A DNA stretch of 64,000 nucleotides from Anthostomella pinea (Eukaryota; Ascomycota; Sordariomycetes; Xylariales; Xylariaceae), in the NCBI GenBank assembly GCA_963556695.1, contig CAUWAG010000011.1, positions 434,001-498,000 on the forward strand. Direction: 5' to 3'. Both the position numbers and the translations under genes were made by a program. Positions within the stretch are counted from its first letter, which is position 1. Each line of letters opens with the position of its first letter. Positions 1 to 10,479 of this stretch are shown here, piece by piece. The notes beneath the pieces were generated by a model. It was not told the origin of the DNA and did not search any database. It worked only from the letters and a program-made list of their open reading frames with translations.

Positions 1-87
1 GAGCCAGTGAGCAGGATTACCTTGGATCACCGGTGATCCAGGGTGAGCCATCTAATCAGTGAGGGAGAGATTGGATATATAAGGATG

Positions 88-556
88 TGTCACGAAGCGC
101 AGATGTAAAGTGGGCGAAAAAGTCCTGCTTTTACTATGTACGTATAATAACCTCTCAGTGAAGAAGGAAAGAAAGATCTGGTCCACCAGCCAATTCTGGT
201 GGGCTAGAAGATCTTTCAGTCCGACCCACAATTACCCAATCCAGTGGCAGTCGGAGCCACACGTCTATTGCGCTAGGTCACCTGATGCAGTGCACTGACC
301 ACTGCAGATGGATATTTCCTAGCTAGACAGATAGACAGTCTCTATCTCAGTGATCAATCTAAGCATCTTAGCCAACCCTAAGGTGGGAGAAATCTCCTGA
401 TGACTCGACTATTCAGTGATCCTCCGGATCAGACCAAGCCCCAGCATCTGATTGTCTTCTAGTTGACAGAAGCCTCTATCGTCCTTTGTGTTGACTTACC
501 TCAGAATATAAACTCTATAGAACCCTTTAGCCTTGTAGGTTAGACGGCTCGTCACA
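88..556 (+). mobile_element. Putative LTR of a retrotransposon (solo or 3' LTR)
   Basis: The segment starts TGTCACGA and ends TCGTCACA, giving short inverted TG...CA termini as in fungal Ty3/gypsy and Ty1/copia LTRs. A TATA-like ATATAAACTCTAT lies at 506-518, near the 3' end. Upstream at 59-70 there is a purine-rich GTGAGGGAGAGA that could be a polypurine tract, but it is not directly adjacent. The base composition is normal and changes abruptly to AT-rich at 557. The 5-bp flanks (ggatg and ccttt) do not match, so no target duplication supports a complete solo LTR. It could be the right LTR of an element lying left of the window. Confidence 0.42.
171..217. repeat. Two-armed hairpin palindrome inside the LTR-like unit
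   Basis: The outer arms GAAAGATCT (171-179) and AGATCTTTC (209-217) are exact reverse complements. The inner arms CCACCAG (183-189) and CTGGTGG (196-202) are also exact, around a six-base loop. In RNA this would be a strong interrupted stem-loop. Its role is unknown; it could be a structured part of the element's transcript. Confidence 0.6.
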
Positions 557-2480
557 CCTTTCAAAAAATATATATATAATAAAAATATATATTATATTAT
601 TATTAAAAAAAAAGGGGTTTTTATTTTTAAACCCAATATTATTAATGTATTTAAAAACAATACAATATTTAGTGAACTGATTTTAAACTAATATATTGAA
701 AAGTTTTCTTTTAAAACATATTTCTAAAAAACTTAAAAAAATCATGAATAAAACGTTCAAGAACGTTTCAAAAAGGTTTTTAAAGCGAAGTTACCCCTTT
801 TACTTCTTTGCATTTTATCATATAAAAAAGGACAAAAAAGAGGTTGCCACGTAATTATAAACTTAAATAAAATAAAATTTATTGTCGTCTTAACCTCTTC
901 TACCCCATTTGATAATCCGATATTATCAATAAGTATTAACCAAATTATGTTTATAATAATTATATTAATTAATGAAAGCTTAAAGTTTTAAATATAATAT
1001 TAATAAGCTTTAGAATCTTATATTTTCATATTTAATATTAAATCAAGGAGTTTCTTAGAAGGTTCGCTACATTTATTATAATATTTTCGGATGTGTGTGG
1101 CTCTGTGTGTTGGCTCATGGTGGTCCGTGCACTAGGATGGGGGGTGATTGCCCCACCGCTCCGTCGCTACGCTAGATAGACGCGCTGCACCAGTATTTAG
1201 CTGTAAATACGTCCGTACGAGATAGACACAAAACAAGCAACCAAGCAAGCTACATACACCCAAAACCACTGCTTTTTGAATTCTCACAAATATATATTAA
1301 TGGGTTTGTAATTAGTTAAAAAAAACCTTATATAAAAACTACACGAAGATCTTAACAAATCTCCACTAATCACCACTGATTAAAATATTAATTAATAAGC
1401 TTAGAATAAATAGTAAAGACCTATGTTCTTAATATATACGCAATTTTCGTTTCAATTATTTTTCCTTAATATAAATTACCATTGTACTATTTATAATTTT
1501 ATTTCCTTAAATTATCATTACTAACGAACGCGCGCTTTATAAGTATTATGATAATTAAAACGAATTATATTATTCCAACTTTAAAAAAACACGCTAGTTA
1601 AATTTCGCTTATATTAACTATCTACTTATAGAATTTCTAAGTCTTATTTTTTAGTAATTATAATATCTTTTATTTTAATATAACCTAACATTTATATCGC
1701 GTATCTATAGTGATAAGCTTTAATCATATTTGATTTTTATTTAGCTAACGGCGCTATAATAAAACAGAAAGTTAAGCTTTAATACCAAGAAATACTTCTC
1801 ATTACTATTATTTACCATCTTAGTTAAAATATCTCCTTGAATTCTAACCTCTTTTAAGCTTTTTATACCTACTTTATTTCCTTTAATTTTTATACCAACT
1901 TCGCACCGTTACTTCTTCGTTTTTCTTAATATATAAATACCGAAAAATCATATCTTTATTTAAACATAAAAAACTTCTTATTAAAAAGCAAAACCTTTCT
2001 TTGATTAAATTCCCGTTATTTAAGACAATAACCTACTTAATATTTAAAACCTTTTTTAAATTACTTAAAACGTATTATTTTATAATCAGCTTTAATTATT
2101 CATGAGTATTACTCACAATTAAACCTAATAAATTTGTATATAAGCTTATAATAATACTACGACTAATGTATTTTCATAGTTTCTATAATTTAAGCTTAAA
2201 CGTTTGAATAATTAAATAAACCCTATGATCATGGATTAAGTGCCTTGATATATTCACTAACTGGTACCGTTAAAATACCAGCGCCTTTTCGCCTCGCAGC
2301 TTAGTAACCCTTTACCTTTGAAATTTTTTAAACTCTTACTTAAGTTTAACCTTTATTATTTAAAATCTCTTTAAATATAAACTTTAAGGTCTTTTATTAA
2401 AATAACTCTTATTTATTTAATTTATACGCCTACTTAATATAAATATTGAAATACCTACCTTTTATTCACATTTAATAACG
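557..2480. other. AT-rich, RIP-like block without genes
   Basis: Almost pure A/T sequence rich in TA steps, with stops in all frames and no ORF. This is the usual look of a repeat heavily mutated by repeat-induced point mutation in ascomycetes. The original element cannot be recognised by eye. The composition changes sharply at both ends and at the island 1082-1265. Confidence 0.7.
1082..1265. other. GC-normal island inside the AT-rich block
   Basis: About 180 bp of balanced composition interrupt the AT-rich block. It holds a short inverted repeat (GTATTTA 1193-1199, TAAATAC 1204-1210) and ends near an ACAAAACAAGCAACC stretch. No ORF, tRNA box or clear LTR ends were found. It may be a later small insertion or a part spared by mutation. 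Confidence 0.4.
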
Positions 2481-3215
2481 TAGGTCACAAGCAAGTGGGA
2501 CACACAAGTGAGCGTGACACTTTTACCCACCTTTCAACTGCTATGTCAAACAACTTAATCACAACGCATTCAATTCAAGTCAATCAATCGGATTCCTCTT
2601 CCTTAGAGGTTTCTATCCTTATTGTACAAGTTTGCGCATTATTGCCAGTGTTGCTGCAAACATCACACCATCGCTCATGCGCTGCTGCCCTCTTTGGACG
2701 ACAATTACCTTCTCCTATTTCCTGTCTTGCCAGCTCACTATTATCCTTAGCAGGCTAAAGACTTACTGTATCTTTAACAAAAAATACTCTTTTTTTTATT
2801 AGACATTTGTTTTTTATTCTCCCGCGTTTATTTCATAAGTGATTGGCCTCCTCTAGCTCGCGGACCCGGGAATCAACCAAAGCGACTTTGTGCATAAGAC
2901 CGTATGTAGCCTTTGAAAGCGAGCTCAACGCATCAACTATTGATGTAGGTGAGCTTCCCTGGTGGTTTCTGACTCGGTTTCGGATATAAACCGATTGGTT
3001 TACCGCTTCATTAATAGTAATAGGCGTCTTTGAAGTACAAGTATTAGGTGGCAGATTGGGGGTCTGGCGATAGTGTTTGTATCTTAGATACCATGTTTTG
3101 CGATTGCTGCTGTAACTTGGCAAAACCACGCGTAATACGCGTCCGGATCTTTGTTTAAGACCTTTGAGTAGTCCATCCTGCGATAAAAACGCGTCTAGAG
3201 GCCTGGTGTACGTTT
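2481..3215 (-). mobile_element. pogo/Fot-type DNA transposon, copy 1, deleted and interrupted
   Basis: The right end, with a TA and then GGTCACAAGCAAGTGGG, resembles the end of the related element at 28179-30012, including two near-repeats of an ACAAGYRAG motif. Reading the minus strand gives a transposase fragment whose last intact upstream part matches 28600-28735 of copy 2. It then jumps directly to the part matching about 29430, so roughly 700 bp holding most of the DDE core are missing. At 3215 the element stops at the simple-repeat tail of LINE A. Its other half is not seen beyond the LINE's 5' end, so that flank was lost or rearranged. Confidence 0.75.
2584..3215 (-). pseudogene. pogo-type transposase C-terminal remnant
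   Basis: Read on the minus strand, this is the C-terminal part of a pogo/Fot-type DDE transposase: the linker (YIRNRVRNHQGSS...), a helical tail (VRELEEANHL) and a final zinc-knuckle-like motif (C-x2-C-x4-N-x4-C, with Asn where copy 2 has His) just before the stop at 2584-2586. Copy 2 has the same order at 29440-29926. Frames shift between the upstream and downstream parts and the catalytic core is deleted, so it cannot be active. Many substitutions relative to copy 2 suggest divergence before RIP-like damage. Confidence 0.7.
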
Positions 3216-3245
3216 GATTGATTGATTGATTGATTTGATTGATTG
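3216..3245 (-). repeat. Simple-repeat 3' tail of LINE A (AATC units)
   Basis: On the minus strand the 3' UTR ends TTAAATAC and runs into about nine AATC/AAATC units, followed directly by pogo sequence. Such tails in place of poly(A) are known in fungal and other I-type LINEs. Other copies here end in AAAC or ATC units. Confidence 0.8.
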
Positions 3246-5611
3246 TATTTAACGTGGGGAATCGCTCCTCAGTAGTGCAAACCATGCCTCCCAGAGCCTC
3301 TGCATCGCAGGGTTATGGAGGTATTAAGATAATAAGTACAGTCAGTCCCGCTCATAAGCCCATCCCTGTTGTTGCAGCTGTATGACTTTGGGGTCATCTA
3401 TCTGGTCCTTTAAGAACAGCTATCTATCAGGGGCAGATTGATGAAAAGAACTTGCTCTTCTCAAGAAATCTTGCCCATTCCGTGCTCCTCTCCCCCAAGT
3501 ATTGTAAACAGTCTGTCCTAGGCGAGTACCTGGGCAGCAGTCAGTTTTTCCCCAGCCTCTTACAAAAGAAAATATGTTATGGTATTTTCTTCTCACTGCA
3601 GCTGCAGTGGTCATTCGAGTCTGTATGCCCAAAACGTTCGTGATATCTAGCAAAGTCGACATGTCCAGATCTGGCCGCTAGAAGTCTGTGTAGGGTGCTC
3701 CTTTCAAGAGATATAAGGTCACTTTTAGTTATTATATATGCGTATACTTCTTGATATCTAGGTTCTGATTGGTCTTTCTATCATTGATCGAATTCTTTCT
3801 TGCTCTTTCTTTTAAGATCTTTCTTAACTCAAGAGATTATGGGAAGGTTTGTCGCGTCTGTTTCTAGCATGGCACCCTCTTTTGCTAGTGTGTCAGCAGC
3901 TTTATTGTTATCAATATCTCTATGTCCAAGAATCCACTTGATGGTCACTCCAGGAGTGTGTGCCGTGGCAAGTCCTTGGAATCGTAGAAAAATGTTCTGT
4001 GATGTCTCGGGTGGAGTCTCATTGAGCCTATCTACCACTGCTGTGTTGTCCAGGTAGACATATAGCTGTTTTCCGTGTTTAATTGCCCTGGCTGCTGCAA
4101 GCCCTTGGAGAGCGCCATGGACTTCAGCATTTATTACTTCTGCTTGGAGAAGTCTGCCCTTTCTCGGTATACTTCTTGTGTATTGTTGCCTTTCCTGATG
4201 GTGTAGCCCCGCCCAGTGCGGGTTATGCCTTTGTTGTACAATTGTGATCTATTTGAGTAGATGGCAAGGTCAGTGTTCATATTTCTCTCTTGTAATTATT
4301 CCTTGAAGAGCTCTGTCTTTTTGTCTTTATCCTTTTGGATTGGGGGCTTTTTCTATGATGGCTTGGTGAATATTGGTTTCTGGAAGTCAGGGATTAGCTG
4401 GAAGTTCCTTTGTAGCCTTGTTGGTTCCTTGGAAGCTTGTACTTGGAGCCTGCCAACAAGATGGTGTCTTTGGTCTAAACGTCCGAGTTGTAGGCCGTGA
4501 CACCGTCTTATTACCTCTGCAAGAACTCTTGCTGGGGGAATCTGTGATTCAAAGTGTAGGATATGTCCAGGGTATGTTTTCCAGACTGGCAGGATAGCCC
4601 TGATCGCTGTTCATAGTACGGCATCTATTGTTCCAAGAAGCCCCTTAATGCAACATGCTGATATCCCACCTAAGCTCCCAACTTTCTCGATTCCTGGGTA
4701 CCAGGCCTCCAGGCCGTGTGTAAGAATAGGAATAACACAAACTTTCACAGCCCTCTTGGTTGACTTTATTGGACGTCCTTTGACTGTGTTGCATAGTCCT
4801 CAAAGGTGATTTGCTACCTTATTAACTTACTTGGCCCAGTAGGAAACGTGATTTTTGAAGTTTAGTTTTCTATCCAGGAAGACATCCAGCCATCGCATGG
4901 AGTCCTTTGCTATTTTGTTCATTGTCCTGTGGCGGACTGGAGGGTTGTCTGAGTTCTTTTTCTTTAAGAAGTGCAAAATCTCAGTTTTGTCAGGATCAAA
5001 TTCAATAGCGTTATTATGTCCCTATTGATTAAGTAAGTAAAGATTTTCAGAAGCCTCTGTAGCTATTTCCTTAAGGTTCTTTCCAATGCAGAGAGTCGCT
5101 AGGTTGTCTGCATATCTAAAGTGTCTTTTTTTCATACCAAGTCGGGCACAGATTGGCTCTGTATACAGCATGTAAAGGATTGGAGAGGCTGATAAGCCTT
5201 GTGGTAGCCCATAAGTGAGAGCTTTTATATTGGTCACAATACCTTCAAACCAAACCCTTGCGGACTGCTTGGACATGAATGACTGGACCCATCTTATAAG
5301 AAAGCCCGGCCAGCCCTGTTCTTTTATGCGAACCACCAGCCGTCCCATTAGGGCAGCATCGAAGGCCCCTTTCACATCTGACGTGACTACTATTGCAACG
5401 AGGCCTTGGTCGAGGGCCTGCTCAATATCGTGTATGAGTGCGGCTACGAAGTCGGTGGCAGAGCGCTTTGGTAGAGCTCCAAAATATTGTGGAGCTAGAA
5501 TTCTAAATTTGACAACAAAACAGGTAATTATTTTTGTGATGAGTCGTTCTAGGCCTTTGCCAAGACATGACAGTAGCGATATTGGTCTGTAGGCCCGGGG
5601 ATTGGAGTAGT

Positions 5612-5625
5612 CTGTCTTGTCTGGT
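5612..5625. repeat. Left target-site duplication of LINE B
   Basis: CTGTCTTGTCTGGT occurs here in the reverse transcriptase part of LINE A and again at 6966-6979. The two copies are identical over 14 bp and directly bound the inserted LINE. Confidence 0.92.
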
Positions 5626-6767
5626 ATATCTTACACTTTGAATCGCAGATTCCCCCAGCAGGAGTTCTTGCAGAGTCAATAAGACGACGTCACGGCCTCC
5701 GACTAGGACGAATAGATCAGAGACACCCTCTGGTTGGCAGGCTCCAAATACAAGCTCGCAAGGATCCCACAAGGCTACAAAGGAGCTTCCAGCTAGTCCC
5801 TGACTTCCAGAGACCAATACTTACCAGGCCATCATGGAAAAAGCGCCCAATCCGCAAAGACAAAGATAAAGAAACAGAGCTCTTCAAGCAATGGTTACAA
5901 GAGAGAAACGTGAACACTGACCTTGTCATCTACTCAGATGGATCACAGTTGGATAACCAAGACACAATCCGCACTGGATGGGGTTATACCATCAGGAAAG
6001 GCGGCACTACACAAGAAGTATACCGGGGAAGGGGCAGACTTCTACAAACAGAAGTAGTAGATGCTGAAGTCCATGGTGCTCTCCAAGGTCTTGTAGCAGC
6101 CAGGGCAATTGGACACAGAAAATAGCTATATGTCTGCCTGGACAACACGTCAGTGATAGATGGGCTCAATGGGACTCCGCCCGAGACATCACAAAACATT
6201 TTTCTACGATTTCAAGAACTTGCCACAGCACATACTCCTGGAGTGACCGTCAAATGGATTCCTGGACACAGAGATATTAATAGCAACGAAGCTGCCGACA
6301 TACTAGCAAAAGAGGGTGCCATGCTGGAAACAGACACAACAAATCTTCTTATAATCTCTTGGGTCAAGAGAGATCTCAAAAGACAGGGCAAGAAAGAGTT
6401 CAATCAATGGTAGAAAGACCAATCAGAATCTAGGTATCAAGAAGTATACTCACATGCAGTAACTGAAAGAGATCTTATATCTTTCAAGAGGAGTACTTTA
6501 TACAGACTTCTAGCGGCCAGATCTGGACATGGCGACTTTGCCAGATACCATGAACGCTTTGGGCACACAGACTCAAATGATCACTGCAACTGTGGTGAGA
6601 AGAAAACACCACAACACATTTTCTTTTGTAAGAGGCTGGGGAAAAATCGGCTACTGCCTAGGCATTCGCCTAGGGCAGCTTGTTTACAATACTTAGGGGA
6701 GAGGAGCACAGAATGGGCAAAATTCGTGGAGAAGAGCAAGTTCTTTTCAACAATCTGCCCCCAATAG
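5626..6767 (+). pseudogene. LINE B ORF2 C-terminus with RNase H domain
   Basis: The plus strand reads a type I RNase H with its acidic residues visible: YSDGS (near 5930), AEVHGAL (near 6068), the CLDN segment near 6135, and NEAADILAKEGA (near 6290). Downstream comes a His/Cys-rich tail (HxxFGHTDSNDHCNCGEKKTPQH). In-frame stops after GHRK (6123-6125) and at NQW (6411-6413), plus loss of the 5' part, make it non-functional. The reading ends at TAG 6765-6767, just after the equivalent of LINE A's natural TGA. Confidence 0.85.
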
Positions 6768-6965
6768 ATAGCCTTCCTTGAAGGACCAGATGGATGACCC
6801 CAAGGTCATACCGCCGCAACAACGGGGATGGGCCCGTGAGCAGGACTGACTGTACTTATTATCTTGAGACCTCCACAACCCTGCGATGCAGAGGCTCTGG
6901 GAGGCGTGGTTTGCACTACTGAGGAGCTACCCCCACGTTAAATACAAAACAAACAAACAAACAAA
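5626..6965 (+). mobile_element. Tad1-like LINE, copy B, 5'-truncated and nested in LINE A
   Basis: A 1,340-bp plus-strand copy of the same LINE family, inserted head-on into the minus-strand LINE A. It keeps the end of ORF2 (RNase H and Cys/His tail), the 3' UTR and an (AAAC)n tail at about 6944-6965, and lacks everything upstream, the usual result of incomplete target-primed reverse transcription. The 14-bp duplications fit LINE integration, and LINE A sequence resumes in register after 6979. B is therefore younger than A. Confidence 0.92.
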
Positions 6966-6979
6966 CTGTCTTGTCTGGT
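6966..6979. repeat. Right target-site duplication of LINE B
   Basis: Second exact copy of the 14-bp CTGTCTTGTCTGGT, immediately after the (AAAC)n tail. LINE A reverse transcriptase sequence continues from here. Confidence 0.92.
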
Positions 6980-8641
6980 TTTGGGATTATCACCACTTCA
7001 GCTATTTTGAATGGTTAGGATGGTGTCCGATCTGTAGACAGGTCTGGAAGAGGGCTCTAATATGTTCCCCAATGACTGGCCAGCAAGCTTTCAGAATCCG
7101 TACTGTGAGGGTGTCTACTCCCGGGGAGTTGCTCTTGGTCCCTATAGTGCACCTTTCAGCCTCTTCCAGTCCGACATAGTATTCAAGGGGGATGTGTGGC
7201 TTGGGTTGTGTGATCTGAGCGGACCAGGGGTTGATAATATCGTTGTCTGAGGTATTTCGTTTAAGCGTGGCTGAGCGTAGTGCACTTGCCTTGCTCTTGT
7301 TGGATTAAAGGTGAGCCCAGAGGGCACCTTGATAGGTAGACACCGGAGCCTAGTTGTTCCGTCCCGATCCAGCCCCCTCTAGCACAAAACTGCCACGGTC
7401 GCACGAGGACACTCTAGAGAGACAGAATACAGACACACCCACTTCAACCTCACGATTGGCTCAAATCTGACAGCTCTCTTGTGACTCAAATATTTGGTCT
7501 CCTATGATGATTGGAGGGGAACGCAATCCTGCTGACAGCTTGTGCCAAAAAACGATTCTGTACAGGTCCTTTGGCTCAGTCGCTGAATTAATTAGAGTCT
7601 GCCAGTACTCTCTCCTAGCTTTCTGAACCACGTAACGAAATTCTTGTCGGGCTGAATTCCGCCCTTCTTGGCTTATAGTCTGTTTAGAAAGGGCCCTGTA
7701 TGTCTGAATAGCTGTTTTGCAGTCATCATTCCACCAAGCAGTAGGCCTAGATTGTTGGGGCTTTTTGCCCACTGTCCTGATACAGCCTTGGATCATGTTG
7801 ATCAAGCTCTGTATAAAGGCATCAACCTGGCCAGGGGATGCACCCAGCCGGGGGAGCTCATAAATCCTGGTCTAGACATTATCTGCCAGCTCTTGTAATT
7901 TATCGTCCGGTACTATCCAATAATTGGTCTTGAGGATTCGGTCCAGATCTCTCTGAATTGGAATGACTATTCGTAATGTCTCATGATCTAAGGTGCACTG
8001 AAGTGCATCATTGACTGAGGCTTCAGCCATAGGGACATCTGAGAACACCAGATCTAGTACATTTCTGTCATCATGTGTTGGGACATCTGGTTCAGAAATC
8101 AGATCCAGTCCGTGGTCTGTCATAGTCTGTGCAAGTATAACACCACCATGATATCCTGGATTGCTCGAGTCCCAGGATGTGTCACCAGCATTGAAATCTC
8201 CAGCTATAACGCAGCCAAAAGGTGGAGTCCATACTTCCAGAATATTATCCACTTCCTGTGGGTTCTCACATGGCCGGTAGACACTGGCAAATGTAATGCC
8301 TTGTACCTTGACCCAGGTGATGTCTCGTGTAGCATAGGGCTGAAGTTGATCCACTTGAAGGTGTTTTCTCACATAGATGAGAGATCTGGGCCGTGTACTG
8401 TCGCTGTCCCAGGAATCCACTGGGGAGTATATATCGTAATTGGGGTGTGTCTTTACTCCCATTCTCCTGCCTGGTGGTATGCCAACCCAGGGCTCTTGCA
8501 TCAGAATGATGTCTGCTTGCTCTCCTTTGTAGTCAGTCAGATTAACGGCTAACTCTGTAGGGCCTGTACTCTTTTGTCCTCCTGTTATATTCACAGAATG
8601 GATGACTAGATGCCCGTGTCGATGTGTTTCGTTTGATGTAC

Positions 8642-8648
8642 CTAGCAT
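8642..8648 (-). promoter_or_regulatory. ORF1 stop / ORF2 start overlap (ATGCTAG)
   Basis: On the minus strand the ORF2 start ATG overlaps the ORF1 stop TAG in the seven bases ATGCTAG, in a different frame. This arrangement suits termination-reinitiation, a known way for ORF2 of some non-LTR elements to be translated from the same mRNA. That it works this way here is inference. Confidence 0.7.
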
Positions 8649-10276
8649 TGACTGACGACAATGGTGTCGGTATCCTTGGGATGAGCTGTATCTGTTGTGT
8701 CGATTTGCATTGTGGTGTCTTTGTTATTATTATTAAGCGTTGACCCAGTTTGGTTTCTGCCTGTTTTATTGAAGGCCCTGGATCTGGCTCTTTCTCTGGA
8801 CAGCCTTATTTCCTGGATTCGCTCCCATATGTGCTTATAGATGATGCCTTTCACGACCTTGGGGCGTGCAGGGCATTTGTCGAAGTTGGCAGCATGAGGT
8901 CCTTTGCAGTTGACACACTTTGGGATTGGTTTTTCGCACTCCCCCTGGTGTACTGTACTGGCACAACATGCACATACTTGCTTTTCACATCGGTAGTTCC
9001 TACCATGGTATCTGAAGCAGCTCGCACATTGGTGAACCTTGGGGGAGTATTGAATATGCCTTGAGGTCATTAAGTGAGCAAAAAGCGTGAATGGTTTCTT
9101 TGCTGCACGGGGCAGAGAGATCACCCATGTGGTCTCCAGATCAGAATCAACTGTGTTCCTTGAGAGTATGTACCTTAAAGGTCTGTCACCTGTTTGGGCT
9201 TTAATTTCATCAGTAACAGCAATGTCAGTAATGTTGATTGTTAATCCTTCTGCACTGATGACCTTTCTTGGGCATCTATCGACCTTGTAATGGTGCCAGA
9301 CTGTGTGGGTCTCAATCTTTTGTGCCTTGAGAATGTCAGCAATTTCTTCTTGAAAAGTCAGAAGCTTAGCCTGAGTTGGCTTGTCCCTTGGGTGTAAGGT
9401 AAAACCAGAAGGACATCGTGTCACTTCTCTAAGCTCCTGAGGGTGGAGCTTAAGTCTTCTGTTTAGTGTAGACTTGATTCCATAAGGCTCAAGGTGGCTA
9501 TTATCCATGCGGACAAAGACCCAGAGATTATCTTGTTTCCTCTTCAATTGGTTGATAGTGATGAGGGCACTAGGCTGTGTTTTTTTCATGATAGTGTTGA
9601 CTGTCCATGGATGCTGTCGTTGGCCAGAGGAGACAGCTTGGGCAAAGGTCATGGTGGGCTTCCCTATTTCTATCCCCCCAGAAGTGGCCTTTCTTGTGGT
9701 CAGATCTCGGGTTTCCAGCCACTCATTCAGACATTTGGAGAAGAAAGCGCTGAACTCCTTGGCATGAGAGTATAGTTCGGTTCCAGCTTTCTTAAGTGTC
9801 TTATCAACTGCTGCAGCACACTCTTGAAACATTGTCATCCTGGCTTCATAGAGATACTTGTCTTTAGTCAGTATTCTGGCAACTTGGTCCTGGCACTCTG
9901 AAAAGGAGACTTTGTTCCCTGCATCACCTCCAATGGCTTGGTCTGTAGGGATTTCGCTTGACTGAGGTAATTCCATATCAATGGTGCTGCTATTATTGAT
10001 ATTTCGGGATTTTCTTTTCAGAGGGGAAACAGTGGTGAAGTCAGCCTCAGAGACCTGTGACGGGCTGCTGTTGATGTCGTCGAGCAGTGCCTGGCGGAGC
10101 CTGCTTGGGGTTGCCGGGTCATGTGTTCTTTTAGGGACTGGGGATTTGAACACGCCGCCAGTAGTTGTCTTTGGGACGGCCACTGGCGTGTTTGGGGGCC
10201 TGTCGTGAAAGGGTGCCATCCAGCTTGTGAGAAAAATTTTCTGCGCCTTGGCAAGGATAGTCAGGTACTGAGACAA
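8642..10276 (-). CDS. LINE A ORF1: gag-like RNA-binding protein with zinc knuckles
   Basis: A clean 544-codon ORF, the longest in the window. The first 120 residues are Pro/Ser/Thr-rich and basic. The middle is a charged domain, probably for RNA binding or self-association. At about residues 430-490 lies a Cys/His array: C-x2-C-x3-H-x5-C, a C-x2-C...H...C unit, then CVNCKGPHAANFDKCPARP, the order typical of Tad1-group ORF1. The C-terminus is Asn/Thr-rich. The start is the first ATG of the frame (MSQYLTILAK). The protein would coat LINE RNA. It shows no stop or frame break, unlike ORF2, so this copy decayed unevenly or is fairly young. Confidence 0.85.
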   Translation of the reverse strand: MSQYLTILAKAQKIFLTSWMAPFHDRPPNTPVAVPKTTTGGVFKSPVPKRTHDPATPSRLRQALLDDINSSPSQVSEADFTTVSPLKRKSRNINNSSTIDMELPQSSEIPTDQAIGGDAGNKVSFSECQDQVARILTKDKYLYEARMTMFQECAAAVDKTLKKAGTELYSHAKEFSAFFSKCLNEWLETRDLTTRKATSGGIEIGKPTMTFAQAVSSGQRQHPWTVNTIMKKTQPSALITINQLKRKQDNLWVFVRMDNSHLEPYGIKSTLNRRLKLHPQELREVTRCPSGFTLHPRDKPTQAKLLTFQEEIADILKAQKIETHTVWHHYKVDRCPRKVISAEGLTINITDIAVTDEIKAQTGDRPLRYILSRNTVDSDLETTWVISLPRAAKKPFTLFAHLMTSRHIQYSPKVHQCASCFRYHGRNYRCEKQVCACCASTVHQGECEKPIPKCVNCKGPHAANFDKCPARPKVVKGIIYKHIWERIQEIRLSRERARSRAFNKTGRNQTGSTLNNNNKDTTMQIDTTDTAHPKDTDTIVVSQC

Positions 10277-10479
10277 ATGCCTGCTTTAGTACAGATGTAG
10301 AGGTTGCGCCCTAACAGCGGGGCGCCAAGAAAAATAGTTGTTTTTGGCAAGAGTGTGTAAGCTCGGTCAATCTTGCCGCCAATACGCTCAAACTTAATGC
10401 CTCCCCTCCTGCACCACGTTGCACTCGTTCTATTAATCCGGGATAGAGAGCCGCCTCAGGGTTAAAGAAAGATGAGGCT

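Larger units (their letters stand above)
3427..8648 (-). pseudogene. LINE A ORF2: endonuclease / reverse transcriptase / RNase H polyprotein
   Basis: About 1,290 codons once the nested LINE B is removed, normal for Tad1-type ORF2. The endonuclease is at residues 1-225, with ILMQEPWVG, AGDFN and LDHETL motifs. A linker with an in-frame TAG at 7869-7871 follows, then the reverse transcriptase, split by LINE B. RNase H remains include AHTPGV and the NKAADTLAKEG region; a Cys/His tail precedes the TGA at 3427-3429. In the polymerase box the usual YADD reads YADN near 5120, a lost catalytic Asp fitting a G-to-A change. With the stop, frame breaks and insertion, the gene is dead. It starts within the ORF1 stop region. 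Confidence 0.85.
3216..10290 (-). mobile_element. Tad1-like LINE retrotransposon, copy A
   Basis: A nearly full-length non-LTR retrotransposon on the minus strand. In order: ORF1 (8642-10276, gag-like with zinc knuckles), ORF2 (8648 down to 3427: endonuclease, reverse transcriptase, RNase H, Cys/His tail), a 3' UTR of about 185 bp, and a tail of AATC units at 3216-3245. RNase H together with an apurinic-type endonuclease and a knuckle-bearing ORF1 fits the I/Tad1 group. It is inserted in pogo copy 1 and carries LINE B (5626-6965) inside ORF2. The 5' end is not sharply defined, and no target duplication of the 3' flank was found near 10300. Confidence 0.88.

Noticed and set aside
390..425. CTGATGA after a small hairpin, resembling a hammerhead ribozyme core in the LTR
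   Set aside because: No GAAA box follows at the needed distance and no matching cleavage-site stem was found.
8073..8552. 159-codon plus-strand ORF
   Set aside because: Antisense shadow of the LINE A endonuclease domain.
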